DNA from: Sipunculus nudus
Taxonomy: Eukaryota; Annelida; Sipuncula; Golfingiida; Sipunculidae
DNA length: 64,000 nucleotides
NCBI GenBank assembly: GCA_026874595.1
Contig: CM049317.1
Location: 37,546,401-37,610,400, forward strand
Direction of reading: 5' to 3'
Part shown: positions 11,907-26,767 of the stretch, one piece after another
Numbering within the stretch: the stretch's first letter is position 1
How the letters are laid out: every line of letters starts with the position of its first letter
Made by a program: the position numbers and the translations under genes
The notes under the pieces: model-generated
What the model was told of the DNA's origin: nothing
The model's database searches: none
What the model saw: the letters and a program-made list of their open reading frames with translations, nothing else

Positions 11907-14202
11907 ACTCACGGCCCCAGAGACACTCGTTCCAGAGACACTCGGCCCCAGCGACTCTCGGCCCTAGAGACACTCGGCCCCTGAGACGCTCGGCCCCAGA
12001 GACACTCGGCCCCTAGTCAGCAGGACCCAGCGACACTCGGGCCCCGTCCGGTCGCCGCCCCCAGAGACAGTCGGCCCAGGGCATCGGGTCCGATACTGGC
12101 CTCGCGAAACCCCTCAGAAAACAACCTTCCCGTAGTTATCTCTTCTGGATTGTTATCCCCTCACTTGATGAGCCACTCGAATTGGAAAAGTTCCTTAGTC
12201 GTGGTGGCCTGCATGTAGGCCCTAGTTGAACCCCACGAAGCAATTAAAGTTAATTTTTCCATAAAATAAAAAATATAGCACATACAATATATATATATAT
12301 ATAGGTGTATATAAAAATTAAAACCATGCTTATTTCTGAAACAATATCTGTATAATAATCCATATGATTTTTTATCATATTCCACAAATTATATGAATTT
12401 TACACACAATAGAAAATGCATGGCCAGGTGTTATGTCTCCTCTTAAATTATTAGTTTTCGTAAGCTTATGTGTTCGTTCATTTCAACTGTTTCCTAAAAG
12501 CCGCATTAACATACCCCCAAAAATATTGGGGAAAGGCCTCGGCACGGACCGTCCTTTCTTGTGAAACATATCTTCGTGTAGCCCTGATATCATAAAATTA
12601 TCTTTGTATATGACTTATAAAAAAATTATAGATGGTTAAATAAAAGGTGCTGAACCATTATCCTGTGGTGGTCACGCCAAATAAATGGATGCAATAAACG
12701 TTGTAGGAGCCAAATATAATCGGTGTTAATATTTTTTTTTATAATACGCTGTAGTGTTTATATAAATGAATCAAGAAATAACTGTTATAAAATGAGAAAT
12801 TGTCACCGTTAAATTTACCTCGGTATTGATCCGTTTGTCTCGGTACTGATCAAAGTCTAATTGCCGTCTTTGTGATCTTGTTGGCTGTGATTACTGCCGT
12901 CATAACAATGACCTTTGATTGCATAGTAAGTTCGGTAAACCCCTGATTGAGCATATCAATAATCAACTAACCATGAAGTCATTAACAAGCTAGGTGGACA
13001 GAATGGCTAAATGAACGAAAGAAAACAGGAGGGAAAAATCGGAATATATATAGATATACAGTGGCGGATCCAGAAGGGGGGTTTAGGGGGTTTAAACCCC
13101 CCCGTCGCGAGAGAAAATTACTTTTTTTTTGCAGTGTTTTCCCCAGTTTTTTAAGGCTAAACCCCGTCGTCAGGTTTTGTGGACCTTTTAAAGGGTATAA
13201 TTAGTCCCTTGGTGTAACAATAAACCCATCCCTTGCCAAAATCTTAATTACCGTTCCTAATAGTCGTAAATTACAGTTTGTTTATGATTTTGGCTTTGTA
13301 TATATATGAATTTTGTATACATATTAATCCCATTAGAGAAGAGTTCTTATACCATTGCTTTTTTTACGTACGCTCTGTCATTAGTTAAAACATTAACGAT
13401 ATTTGATGTGTATATGTGGAAATAGTCATAATTTACCGTTTCTTTAAGATTTTGGCATTGTGTGCAACATTCTTGTTTCTTTATGTACGCTCTGTCATTA
13501 GTTAGAACATTAACGTTAGTTAACATTAGTTAGAAATTAGAAGTAGAAAACACGAAGTAGAAAACACTTTCTACTTTGATTTGTTTTATATATGTGTGTA
13601 AATTGACAGTAAACTTGTATATAAGCCTCCTTTTTAATTTGTAATTTGGTGACTTTACGGGTAACTTTCATATACTTCATTCATACTGTGATATTTGGAA
13701 AGTTTTCTATTTCGGTTTGGGTATATATTGGCTATTATCATAATCAGGAACTACATATTTAACATTAAACACTCTTTTCAATTAATAAATACGTTTTACT
13801 TTCACTTTCTCTCGTTTTTGTTTTGACTCATTAAACCCTTCCCAAATGAACCTAAGACGGTAAAAAACGGGCTTCCATTCTCCGACTTCCGACTCAGTAT
13901 ATCTACGGAAAGGTTGTTTTCTGAGGGGTTTTTCTAAGCTAGTATAAGACGGGGAGCTAGTATCAGACCTCTGGCCCGGAAGGGATAACTACGGGAAGGT
14001 TTTCTGAGGGGTTTCCCGAGGCTAGACCCCTGGGCCGAGTGTCTCTGGGGGCGGCGACCGGACGGGGCCGAGTGTCGCTGGGTCCTGCTGACTAGGGGCC
14101 GAGTGTCTCTGGGGCCGAGCGTCTCAGGGGCCGAGTGTCTCTGGGGGCGAGAGTCGCTGGGGCCGAGTGTCTCTGGGACGAGTGTCTCTGGGGCCGAGAG
14201 TT
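11907..14202. repeat. GC-rich long inverted repeat (array copy 2)
   Basis: Left arm about 11907-12145 and right arm about 13981-14202, same architecture as in copy 1. Confidence 0.85.
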
Positions 14203-17108
14203 CCCGTACCCGGGTAGCAGACGATGCGATATCAAACAAATAGGCCCGAATATAGACAGAGTATCCGTCTCTGTTTAGAGACGGAGAGCGCTGTGTGTAT
14301 TCTGGTGGTGCCTTGTATGATATTACTAATGATCCCTCCTTTTGGCATATATACAAACAAAAACTAACTAACAAATTCTTAACTAGAATACCTCACTTTT
14401 TTATTTACTCAAATAAGAAAATGTAACATATTATCCAGGTGAAAAGTTAGGAGGCGATGCTAGCAGGTTTCTAACCACACACTACATATTGCTTTAATGT
14501 CAAGGACACAGGGAGCATCCAGTTTTCAAAGTCCTTCTGATTGGATGTTGGGTTTCAGGCTCATTCATCATGGAAATTCAAGCATAATATTTACTGCCTG
14601 GTCCCTAAAATAGTGCCATCAAGTGACTTAAAACAGATATAATGGGTCCAAGAGGAGCTGGTGGCTCCATGCACATTTTATTGTTTCAATCAATGTAACG
14701 GGATCATAGATACTAATATGTGTTCAGGGAAATGTAAGTTCTCAAAGACAAAGTGAAGCCAGGCGATGGTGCAAACGTTTACTACATCACAACAGAGACA
14801 ATATATAGTTGAAGTGGCTGCCACGACCAACAGTAAGAGCGGAATCCTTCTATACACGTCTTAGCATACACAAAGACATACGGAGATATACATATTTACG
14901 GAGATATACCTATTAACAGATTTATAATTAACAAATATATTAAGAAAACACTCTTCTGCGTGTAATTTATGGCCGAGAGCAAAAGTGGAGTCGGGTTACA
15001 GAGAGAATAATAAGGACACAGTAAAAGTTACGTTAAGCTCGTGAGCAAAACTGAGATCATGTTTAAGCTCGAGAGATAAATGAAATCAATGTTAAGAGTT
15101 ACCCTTAAAACATATATTTAGAGACTTTTTAGAGAGGAAGTTATAAAGGTGGGTAAAAATAAGAAAAATGATAACCCACCTAACAACAACAACAGAGACA
15201 AAATACAGTTGAAGTGGCGTGCTGCCACGACCAAGATTGCCCGCTATTACCTGCTCTATTATCATGTAACACAAGACCAAATCTGAAGCGGGAACTCTGG
15301 CCTGGAATGAATGAAAAATATAAGGCAAATCCCTGAGGGAGAACTCAGCAAACGAACCTGACGAGTTTAAGATCCACGAACCAGACAAGTTTAAGAACCA
15401 CGAACCAGACGAGTTTAAGATCCACGAACCAGACGAGTTTAAAATCGACTCGTTACAATCAATTAGAAATGGTTCACACACCCAGGTGAAGACCCACGTT
15501 TGTTTCTTTTAAAAAGCTAATTTTATGATTTATTTGAAAATCTGTGTCCTCGCTCGCAGACCAATATTTTATATAGAGCGCTCGTAGGCCTCACTGGGAG
15601 ACTTACTACGTAGGCTTGTCCGGAAACGTGTTTCTACATAATATTTTCTCGGTAGTTGTTTACAATGTTTCGTCTACGTTTTCACAAAGTGAGGGGTTTC
15701 CTGAAAAGTCGAATGGTGAACACTCGTTCAGTATTTCAAGAAACTCGCCCACAAGTGCACTTGTACTGACATACGCCATTGTCTCCCTGAGCCGCTCTGA
15801 GCTTACGGTTCACTGCCCTAATGCCTATTACAATAGTCTTTTCTTTTACTCAATTTGCTTACCGTTACTGTTGACTGTTTACAGAGGCACAGTGATTTCC
15901 TTGGGCTTTATATGGAAATATACTAGAATTTATAGTTTTACTCACAGTTCCTGAACAGTTTTTACTATGGGTTTCATCTGATCCGCCGTGCTTATCCTGT
16001 GATAATTATGAGACCTCCTCTGTCCTGAAGCCGTTGGGATTACTTTACCACCAATACCAAATCTTTGATTTTTTTGGGACCACAGCTTTCATAAAGATGT
16101 GTCATCATTTTTTTAATATGGATTGAAATATTTCACAGATCAAGCACTGATGATAATATATTGCATATAACATTACCACTGAGAGTATCCTTCTTGTATT
16201 CAGACTGATTTACCATACCATCATTCTTCAGGACATGCAGTTATCTGATCAGGTACATGAATTCTGTATATCCATAAGAATGAGCTGATTTAGAGAGATT
16301 AAAATAAAAACTTACCAAAATCCTCAGGCCCAACTATGCCATTATGACAAGAGTAAAGGTTGGGAGCTATTTCTTCACAGCAGTATGTAATCAAATAATG
16401 ACATTATTGGACAGAGTTTACATTCAATAATGTGGGTTTTTTTTCAACTTCCTGTCCAACTACTATGTGCAACTGCCCAATTTACATTAAACTGAAAAAG
16501 CCATATTTCACACGACATTGGTGTAAACATTTCTACAAGTGAGTTATCTATCATGTGTGCATGCCCTTATTTTGTTATTTTATCTGGGCATATTGAGAGA
16601 ATCACTTTAAATATATTCATTGTTATAGTTCATTGAATAATAGTCAGTATATCGGGTCCGGGTGGGGGGGGGGCACTTCTATTATGGTGTGCAGCCCAAA
16701 ATACAAAGTCTATTGGCAAAATAAAATAAAAATTGTGTTTTATTTCATTGAGATGAAAACTTTAATATTAAAACTAACTTTATCACAAAACATGCAAAAT
16801 AAAAAGAGGGCGGTTCACAAACATATTGATTGGGAAAAAATTAATCGTGTTTGACAGTACATTGCCCAGGAGATAACTTGGCATTTCCTATCACTTTGAC
16901 TGCTGGGGGGATTCCTTGAGAAACATTGACCGGGCTAGGGGGTGTAAGTAAGAGAAAACTTATTAGAAAGAGCAGCCATCATGAGTTATCTCTGATAGCA
17001 TTTATTGTGTATGTAGATGCAATATCATTTAACTGGAAGGGTTGTTTGGGGTTTAAACAATGAAGCAAAACAAAAGCGTGCCTCTGTGGCGCCCGCTGGA
17101 TCCGCCTG
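13059..17108. mobile_element. Non-autonomous hAT-like element (array copy 2)
   Basis: Same element and same ends as in copy 1, carried by the tandem duplication and not by a new insertion. Confidence 0.55.
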
Positions 17109-17134
17109 TGTAGAGTGTACCTGTTAACCTATAT

Positions 17135-18616
17135 ATGCAATATATGTATTGATAACACTGAACCTCCTGTTTTAATTTTTTCATTGGAAATCTTGTCTGC
17201 ACCTACAGCCTTACCCTTGTTTAATGAGCGAATACAGTCTTTTACTTCTATTTCACTCAAGTATCATCTAATCTACAATCTTTGATTGTTAAATATATAT
17301 ATTAAATTTACTCCAATTCAAAATTAAAATTTTTTAAACAAACTCTGGTTAGTCTAGAGGGCTATACAATTTTGTGAAATAAGATGGTTATTCCTTTACA
17401 TATTTCCGTTCCGATTGTGGCTTCAGATCCATCAAAATTAATAGAGGACAGAACATTTGGCCTTTTTTTCTGAGAAGATTTCAAAATTTATTCAGGTCAA
17501 TTTCAAAATTCTCGTCCACTTCTTCAAAAACTCTCTCTCTCTCTCTCTTTCCTCTGATATGCCCTGTATAACCTGGCCCCTTACACATGCCTCGTACGGT
17601 TTAAGATATTAGATCGTAATCTGACAATAAAAAAATTGTATGTTATATTTCTACTATACAGTTTCCCTGAAAAACCTGGCTTCACAACTTCACAATTGAA
17701 GTCAACTAAAAATATAACATCTCCATGAACATAATACTTGTTAAACAGATCATATAATGATTCTATGTTAGATTTATACTGAGTTATACTATATTTTGTG
17801 CTGGGCATGTTTACCCAAAAATATATGAATTTTCAAGACCATTACAATCCAAGCTAATTCCTATTATTCAATCATCTTTTAGTTATTTTATTGACACATT
17901 TTAATAGATAAAGATGTCTTATACCATATTGCGACACCGGCCTTACCTTTGTATTACAACAATCTGTTAAAGAAGAGTTACAAATTCATATACATGATAA
18001 TTTGGGTGTAGTGGAGACAAAAAAATTTTAATTATCTTGACGCTGCCAGTGTTCACTAACTTCACAGATATCAATTTCTTTTTCATCAAGAATTCTACTC
18101 AAATACGTTGAAGCATACATGGCTCCACGTATGTTGTAACACGCCATTGTAAATTTTTAAGCTCTTCAGGCATATTATCAAAATGTTTTACAAGCATGTT
18201 TTACATCCATACATTATATTATGATTACAGTGTTGAGTCACAAAATACGGGTGGACATTTCTAATGTTTCTGTTTCTGGTGCCATCGCTTGGCCTAGCCA
18301 TCCCGTGGCAAAAACTATAACGAAGTATAACCAAGTAGTTTCTTATTAGGCAGTTGGCGAATGTTTGCAACAAAAAATGCCTCTAGTTCTCAAGAATCTG
18401 AAAATGTATTAATGTCAACATTGCAAGGCACATTGCCCACATAAAAGTAATAAAATGCTGAATCAGCACTTATTTGGGATGGTATATCACGGCTTCCAAT
18501 CGAACCGTTCCCATCAGTAGGCCCTACGTCTGAAAGGGGGGGGGGGCACGGTATGTCTGGATATGAGAGATCTCACTAATTTTACGAGTTGTCTGCCTGT
18601 ATCATTGACTGGCACT
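17135..18616 (-). pseudogene. LINE 5'-side fragment inside array copy 3
   Basis: Same content as in copy 2, cut at 17135. The endonuclease-like frame is at 17581-17808 and carries the same 2-bp insertion as copy 2. Confidence 0.65.
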
Positions 18617-19165
18617 GAGCATTTTATTAATCTGTGAGAGCCTTCAGTTAAGGTTTATGTAGCGAGACGCTGTTACTGCAGTTTTTTTTTTTTTTTTTTT
18701 TATATTCCATCCTTTTGATACTCTACTTTTGTACGTAGCACTTTCGTGTCTAATTCTAGTTTGCTACGCTGTTATGACAAACTGTCTTTTAAACATCTGG
18801 TCTCTGACCTAAATTTCATTATTTATTTGGATATGTAATCATCTTTTGTCTCACATGTTACTGGAAATGGTAACATTTACTGTCAAGTTCATCTTTGTGA
18901 TTAAATCAAGTCCTTTCATAATATCTGCTGCTTGTTGTATGCCTCATTCTGAATCAAGTCTATGTGGTGCTGTGACGAATGTCCGACGAGCTCTTCTGCG
19001 GTGGTGTCCTCTAAGAACGTTTGTAAGTTCTGAAGGCTTAACCCCGTTAATATAAGCTTGTAGTACGTGACAGTCGTTTGCTATTTTTTTCAAAATTTGC
19101 TAAACCTTTCGCTTTTGTCTCTTTATCAGAACACCTCCTGGGAAATGGGTAGCAGGAATACAGAA

Positions 19166-21469
19166 ACTCACGGCCCCAGAGACACTCGTCCCAGAGACAC
19201 TCGGCCCCAGCGACTCTCGGCCCTAGAGACACTCGGCCCCTGAGACGCTCGGCCCCAGAGACACTCGGCCCCTAGTCAGCAGGACCCAGCGACACTCGGG
19301 CCCCGTCCGGTCGCCGCCCCCAGAGACAGTCGGCCCAGGGCATCGGGTCCGATACTGGCCTCGCGAAACCCCTCAGAAAACAACCTTCCCGTAGTTATCT
19401 CTTCTGGATTGTTATCCCCTCACTTGATGAGCCACTCGAATTGGAAAAGTTCCTTAGTCGTGGTGGCCTGCATGTAGGCTCTAGTTGAACCCCACGAAGC
19501 AATTAAAGTTAATTTTTCCATAAAATAAAAAATATAGCACATACAATATATATATATATATATAGGTGTATATAAAAATTAAAACCATGCTTATTTCTGA
19601 AACAATATCTGTATAATAATCCATATGATTTTTTATCATATTCCACAAATTATATGAATTTTACACACAATAGAAAATGCATGGCCAGGTGTTATGTCTC
19701 CTCTTAAATTATTAGTTTTCGTAAGCTTATGTGTTCGTTCATTTCAACTGTTTCCTAAAAGCCGCATTAACATACCCCCAAAAAATATTGGGGAAAGGCC
19801 TCGGCACGGACCGTCCTTTCTTGTGAAACATATCTTCGTGTAGCCCTGATATCATAAAATTATCTTTGTATATGACTTATAAAAAAATTATAGATGGTTA
19901 AATAAAAGGTGCTGAACCATTATCCTGTGGTGGTCACGCCAAATAAATGGATGCAATAAACGTTGTAGGAGCCAAATATAATCGGTGTTCATATTTTTTT
20001 TATAATACGCTGTAGTGTTTATATAAATGAATCAAGAAATAACTGTTATAAAATGAGAAATTGTCACCGTTAAATTTACCTCGGTATTGATCCGTTTGTC
20101 TCGGTACTGATCAAAGTCTAATTGCCGTCTTTGTGATCTTGTTGGCTGTGATTACTGCCGTCATAACAATGACCTTTGATTGCATAGTAAGTTCGGTAAA
20201 CCCCTGATTGAGCATATCAATAATCAACTAACCATGAAGTCATTAACAAGCTAGGTGGACAGAATGGCTAAATGAACGAAAGAAAACAGGAGGGAAAAAT
20301 CGGAATATATATAGATATACAGTGGCGGATCCAGAGGGGGGGTTTAGGGGGTTTAAACCCCCCCCCCCCCCCGTCGCGAGAGAAAATTACTTTTTTTTGC
20401 AGTGTTTTCCCCAGTTTTTTAAGGCTAAACCCCGTCGTCAGGTTTTGTGGACCTTTTAAAGGGTATAATTAGTCCCTTGGTGTAACAATAAACCCATCCC
20501 TTGCCAAAATCTTAATTACCGTTCCTAATAGTCGTAAATTACAGTTTGTTTATGATTTTGGCTTTGTATATATATGAAGTTTGTATACATATTAATCCCA
20601 TTAGAGAAGAGTTCTTATACCATTGCTTTTTTTACGTACGCTCTGTCATTAGTTAAAACATTAACGATATTTGATGTGTATATGTGGAAATAGTCATAAT
20701 TTACCGTTTCTTTAAGATTTTGGCATTGTGTGCACCATTCTTGTTTCTTTATGTACGCTCTGTCATTAGTTAGAACATTAACGTTAGTTAACATTAGTTA
20801 GAAATTAGAAGTAGAAAACACGAAGTAGAAAACACTTTCTACTTTGATTTGTTTTATATATGTGTGTAAATTGACAGTAAACTTGTATATAAGCCTCCTT
20901 TTTAATTTGTAATTTGGTGACTTTACGGGTAACTTTCATATACTTCATTCATAGTGTGATATTTGGAAAGTTTTCTATTTCGGTTTGCGTATATATTGGC
21001 TATTATCATAATCAGGAACTACATATTTAACATTAAACACTCTTTTCAATTAATAAATACGTTTTACTTTCACTTTCTCTCGTTTTTGTTTTGACTATTA
21101 AACCCTTCCCAAATGAACCTAAGACGGTAAAAAACGGGCTTCCATTCTCCGACTTCCGACTCAGTATATCTACGGAAAGGTTGTTTTCTGAGGGGTTTTT
21201 CTAAGCTAGTATAAGACGGGGAGCTAGTATCAGACCTCTGGCCCGGAAGGGATAACTACGGGAAGGTTTTCTGAGGGGTTTCCCGAGGCTAGACCCCTGG
21301 GCCGAGTGTCTCTGGGGGCGGCGACCGGACGGGGCCGAGTGTCGCTGGGTCCTGCTGACTAGGGGCCGAGTGTCTCTGGGGCCGAGCGTCTCAGGGGCCG
21401 AGTGTCTCTGGGGGCGAGAGTCGCTGGGGCCGAGTGTCTCTGGGACGAGTGTCTCTGGGGCCGAGAGTT
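19166..21469. repeat. GC-rich long inverted repeat (array copy 3)
   Basis: Left arm about 19166-19404 and right arm about 21248-21469, same architecture as in copy 1. Confidence 0.85.
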
Positions 21470-24377
21470 CCCGTACCCGGGTAGCAGACGATGCGATATC
21501 AAACAAATAGGCCCGAATATAGACAGAGTATCCGTCTCTGTTTAGAGACGGAGAGCGCTGTGTGTATTCTGGTGGTGCCTTGTATGATATTACTAATGAT
21601 CCCTCCTTTTGGCATATATACAAACAAAAACTAACTAACAAATTCTTAACTAGAATACCTCACTTTTTTATTTACTCAAATAAGAAAATGTAACATATTA
21701 TCCAGGTGAAAAGTTAGGAGGCGATGCTAGCAGGTTTCTAACCACACACTACATATTGCTTTAATGTCAAGGACACAGGGAGCATCCAGTTTTCAAAGTC
21801 CTTCTGATTGGATGTTGGGTTTCAGGCTCATTCATCATGGAAATTCAAGCATAATATTTACTGCCTGGTCCCTAAAATAGTGCCATCAAGTGACTTAAAA
21901 CAGATATAATGAGTCCAAGAGGAGCTGGTGGCTCCATGCACATTTTATTGTTTCAATCAATGTAACGGGATCATAGATACTAATATGTGTTCAGGGAAAT
22001 GTAAGTTCTCAAAGACAAAGTGAAGCCAGGCGATGGTGCAAACGTTTACTACATCACACCAGAGACAATATATAGTTGAAGTGGCTGCCACGACCAACAG
22101 TAAGAGCGGAATCCTTCTATACACGTCTTAGCATACACAAAGACATACGGAGATATACATATTTACGGAGATATACCTATTAACAGTTTTATAATTAACA
22201 AATATATTAAGAAAACACTCTTCTGCGTGTAATTTATGGCCGAGAGCAAAAGTGGAGTCGGGTTACAGAGAGAATAATAAGGACACAGTAAAAGTTACGT
22301 TAAGCTCGTGAGCAAAACTGAGATCATGTTTAAGCTCGAGAGATAAATGAAATCAATGTTAAGAGTTACCCTTAAAACATATATTTAGAGACTTTTTAGA
22401 GAGGAAGTTATAAAGGTGGGTAAAAATAAGAAAAATGATAACCCACCTAACAACAACAACAGAGACAAAATACAGTTGAAGTGGCGTGCTGCCACGACCA
22501 AGATTGCCCGCTATTACCTGCTCTATTATCATGTAACACAAGACCAAATCTGAAGCGGGAACTCTGGCCTGGAATGAATGAAAAATATAAGGCAAATCCC
22601 TGAGGGAGAACTCAGCAAACGAACCTGACGAGTTTAAGATCCACGAACCAGACAAGTTTAAGAACCACGAACCAGACGAGTTTAAGATCCACGAACCAGA
22701 CGAGTTTAAAATCGACTCGTTACAATCAATTAGAAATGGTTCACACACCCAGGTGAAGACCCACGTTTGTTTCTTTTAAAAAGCTAATTTTATGATTTAT
22801 TTGAAAATCTGTGTCCTCGCTCGCAGACCAATATTTTATATAGAGCGCTCGTAGGCCTCACTGGGAGACTTACTACGTAGGCTTGTCCGGAAACGTGTTT
22901 CTACATAATATTTTCTCGGTAGTTGTTTACAATGTTTCGTCTACGTTTTCACAAAGTGAGGGGTTTCCTGAAAAGTCGAATGGTGAACACTCGTTCAGTA
23001 TTTCAAGAAACTCGCCCACAAGTGCACTTGTACTGACATACGCCATTGTCTCCCTGAGCCGCTCTGAGCTTACGGTTCACTGCCCTAATGCCTATTACAA
23101 TAGTCTTTTCTTTTACTCAATTTGCTTACCGTTACTGTTGACTGTTTACAGAGGCACAGTGATTTCCTTGGGCTTTATATGGAAATATACTAGAATTTAT
23201 AGTTTTACTCACAGTTCCTGAACAGTTTTTACTATGGGTTTCATCTGATCCGCCGTGCTTATCCTGTGATAATTATGAGACCTCCTCTGTCCTGAAGCCG
23301 TTGGGATTACTTTACCACCAATACCAAATCTTTGATTTTTTTGGGACCACAGCTTTCATAAAGATGTGTCATCATTTTTTTAATATGGATTGAAATATTT
23401 CACAGATCAAGCACTGATGATAATATATTGCATATAACATTATCACTGAGAGTATCCTTCTTGTATTCAGACTGATTTACCATACCATCATTCTTCAGGA
23501 CATGCAGTTATCTGATCAGGTACATGAATTCTGTATATCCATAAGAATGAGCTGATTTAGAGAGATTAAAATAAAAACTTACCAAAATCCTCAGGCCCAA
23601 CTATGCCATTATGACAAGAGTAAAGGTTGGGAGCTATTTCTTCACAGCAGTATGTAATCAAATAATGACATTATTGGACAGAGTTTACATTCAATAATGT
23701 GGGTTTTTTTCAACTTCCTGTCCAACTACTATGTGCAACTGCCCAATTTACATTAAACTGAAAAAGCCATATTTCACACGACATTGGTGTAAACATTTCT
23801 ACAAGTGAGTTATCTATCATGTGTGCATGCCCTTATTTTGTTATTTTATCTGGGCATATTGAGAGAATCACTTTAAATATATTCATTGTTATAGTTCATT
23901 GAATAATAGTCAGTATATCGGGTCCGGGTGGGGGGGGGGGGGCACTTCTATTATGGTGTGCAGCCCAAAATACAAAGTCTATTGGCAAAATAAAATAAAA
24001 ATTGTGTTTTATTTCATTGAGATGAAAACTTTAATATTAAAACTAACTTTATCACAAAACATGCAAAATAAAAAGAGGGCGGTTCACAAACATATTGATT
24101 GGGAAAAAATTAATCGTGTTTGACAGTACATTGCCCAGGAGATAACTTGGCATTTCCTATCACTTTGACTGCTGGGGGGATTCCTTGAGAAACATTGACC
24201 GGGCTAGGGGGTGTAAGTAAGAGAAAACTTATTAGAAAGAGCAGCCATCATGAGTTATCTCTGATATCATTTATTGTGTATGTAGATGCAATATCATTTA
24301 ACTGGAAGGGTTGTTTGGGGTTTAAACAATGAAGCAAAACAAAAGCGTGCCTCTGTGGCGCCCGCTGGATCCGCCTG
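20320..24377. mobile_element. Non-autonomous hAT-like element (array copy 3)
   Basis: Same element and ends. Its left-end poly-C is longer than in copies 1 and 2. Confidence 0.55.
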
Positions 24378-24401
24378 TGTAGAGTGTACCTGTTAACCTA
24401 T

Positions 24402-26426
24402 GGAAATCCTGTCAAATGGTGATCGTGTGACTGGTCTTAGTACCCAGTGTTGATTAAAAAAAGGTAGAGCCATGTGGCCGTTGTTTACCGCTTAACTTTT
24501 GCAAAGTTTCTCTTTGTTTTAAAATAATGTTACATTATCATTTATTTTTGTTCATGGAGACCAAATAAGAGTATCTAACACTTTTGGTAGCAGGAAACCC
24601 ATAAAGTTTTAATGAAATGTATGCCTTTTTAAAAATATGAATGTGACAATAAACTACTGTAAAGCAGGGTATCTCTATGGTATTTATTTATATGGCTTTA
24701 GTTCAATTCAAGTTTTTAATACGAAAGGTTGTGATTCATTGGTCAACTGAATGGCTTTTCAACATTCGCAGAAATGTATTTAACACACGGACCGGCATAC
24801 ATAGCTCTTAGCGTATATGTGCGTCTTCAGATTTGAACTTGGGTTATTTACTTATTGCATGAATAATTGTTAATTACCGTCTGAGCCATTGAAACTACCT
24901 TGCATTGGATATCATAACTGTTTGTTTGAAAATGTATTCTACATCAGATATGCTGAAGGGGTACGGGTACTTTTCTTCCTCTACTCCTTGTGGACTGGTC
25001 AATATATTTTCTGACACATTGTCCCTTGGTGCCCATAATCCTGTGTATATTGATACTGTCCACACAGGTAAATATGACACTGGAGCAAAAATAAAACTGT
25101 TGTGGCAAGTCAAATATTGCCATTGCAAAAGACAACAGGTTTCGACAGGGGTCATTCAATTATGTTACATTAATTAAATGTCAACTGTTGGTATCTCCTG
25201 CAAACCCCTTATCGTTGTTCAGAAAACTTATTTGATGTTCTACAATAGCAGCCTGTGTTATAATTCACGTTGTTTGCGGGAATACCTGATTCTACACAAA
25301 TTAAAACAGGATAAACCTTTCGACCAGTAAACACTTTTATTTACCATAATATGATTCGATATGGTTACTTTCAAAATAAGACCAGTACCATTCATTCCCA
25401 TTTTTTCCATGCGCGGTACTATAATGCATGGCACGATTCTACTGTATTATCAGGAGGAAACTTTTAGTCCGTGTGTACTATCATTGTGCAAGGTCATGTT
25501 GTTAGAAGCGACGGAATCGAACCTGACGGGTTCCTGACAAGTTATCTTTTCATTCATTGATCATACACATCGCACCATAGCTATTATCCATTAGACATTA
25601 AGTTTATTTTTGTATCGAGATATTTCCTTCACAAAAAAATACAGCTAACTGAATACTGCGAAACCCAGCCTTGGTAGTCGAGATGATTTGCAAAAACATT
25701 AATTAAAGTGCGCCGTTCGGGGGGTCCTCGATGGTATGGCCCAGCAATGGGAATAATTACACCTCCAAATGCAGATATAACTGGAACTGGTTAACATCAT
25801 CATATAAAATGACAGGAAGCGTGTGTTACTGCTCTGTCACGTAGTCCGAAGCCGGAATGTAATTCTGCAGATGTATATATACTTAGTGACGCTAGCATTA
25901 AAAAATGGAGTCGGTTACCTCAAACAACAAAATATTTAAAAAAGCAGATGAAAGCAATATGGATAGAAAGTGAATGATATATATGGTGTCTAAACAGCCT
26001 ACGTCAGTAGGTCGGTTGACCAGAAAAAAATATAAATATCAATATCTTATGCCTGCAGTTTTATCGACATCTATACTTACACACGACGTACATAATCTTT
26101 AAATTATTTTAATTCGCTAAACCGCTAATAATTATCTCAAAACCACAAATATGTCGTCAGAACTCCAGGAGAGTCAGCTGTTTGCAATTACCACTGTGGG
26201 ATGATGTCTGAAATTAGAAATGTGACGTTCGTTCATTTCTTGTACGTATAAGACCAGGTATTGATGCGTGTGGTCATCCCCGTTCATTATTGAATGACCT
26301 GGCGAAGTGCTGACACCTGATATTCCGTGTTTCCTAGTTTTTTTTTTTTTCACTTTCGTCAGCTCAAAGACTTAATCCATGATGTAGTCACACAATATAA
26401 TGTTGATATGCTGTAATATGTATAAT
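24402..26426. other. Unique intergenic sequence
   Basis: Unique right flank of the array. Overlapping short reading frames around 24895-25177 show no domain, and no splice-consistent exon was recognised. Confidence 0.5.
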
Positions 26427-26722
26427 CAGGGACGTCAATATTGGAGGATAGAGGTAGATCTGTCTCACTTTTAGAAAGGGGTGATGGTCAATGTAATCAT
26501 CCCCCTCGCTTTTCAGAGAGTAATATATATATTTTGAAAATGAAATATATATACAAATTAGAATTATATAGACTTCGGTTCCATTTCTGAGTTTACTATG
26601 AACTATTATATATCTAAACCTGGTTTAGAATTAACCTATAATGGAAACATTATACCTTATTTTATCAAATCTAATATTAAATTATTATATATTTGAAATG
26701 TGTCACAGAGACAATAAAATGT

Positions 26723-26767
<45 letters not shown>

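Larger units (their letters stand above)
9877..17134. repeat. Tandem 7.26-kb unit, copy 2 of 3
   Basis: This is 7258 bp, starting at the junction where the end of copy 1 (gttaacctat) is joined through a few AT bases to the LINE interior (atgcaatata). It matches copy 1 almost base for base apart from homopolymer and (TA)n length changes and scattered substitutions. It shares many single-base variants with copy 3, for example near 14566, 15290 and 16521. Confidence 0.95.
17135..24401. repeat. Tandem 7.26-kb unit, copy 3 of 3
   Basis: This is 7267 bp and the last copy. The right edge is where gttaacctat is followed by ggaaatcc instead of the LINE start seen at the two internal junctions. It has private substitutions (near 20577, 20733, 20954, 22059 and 22187) and a longer poly-C run near 20358-20372. 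Confidence 0.95.
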
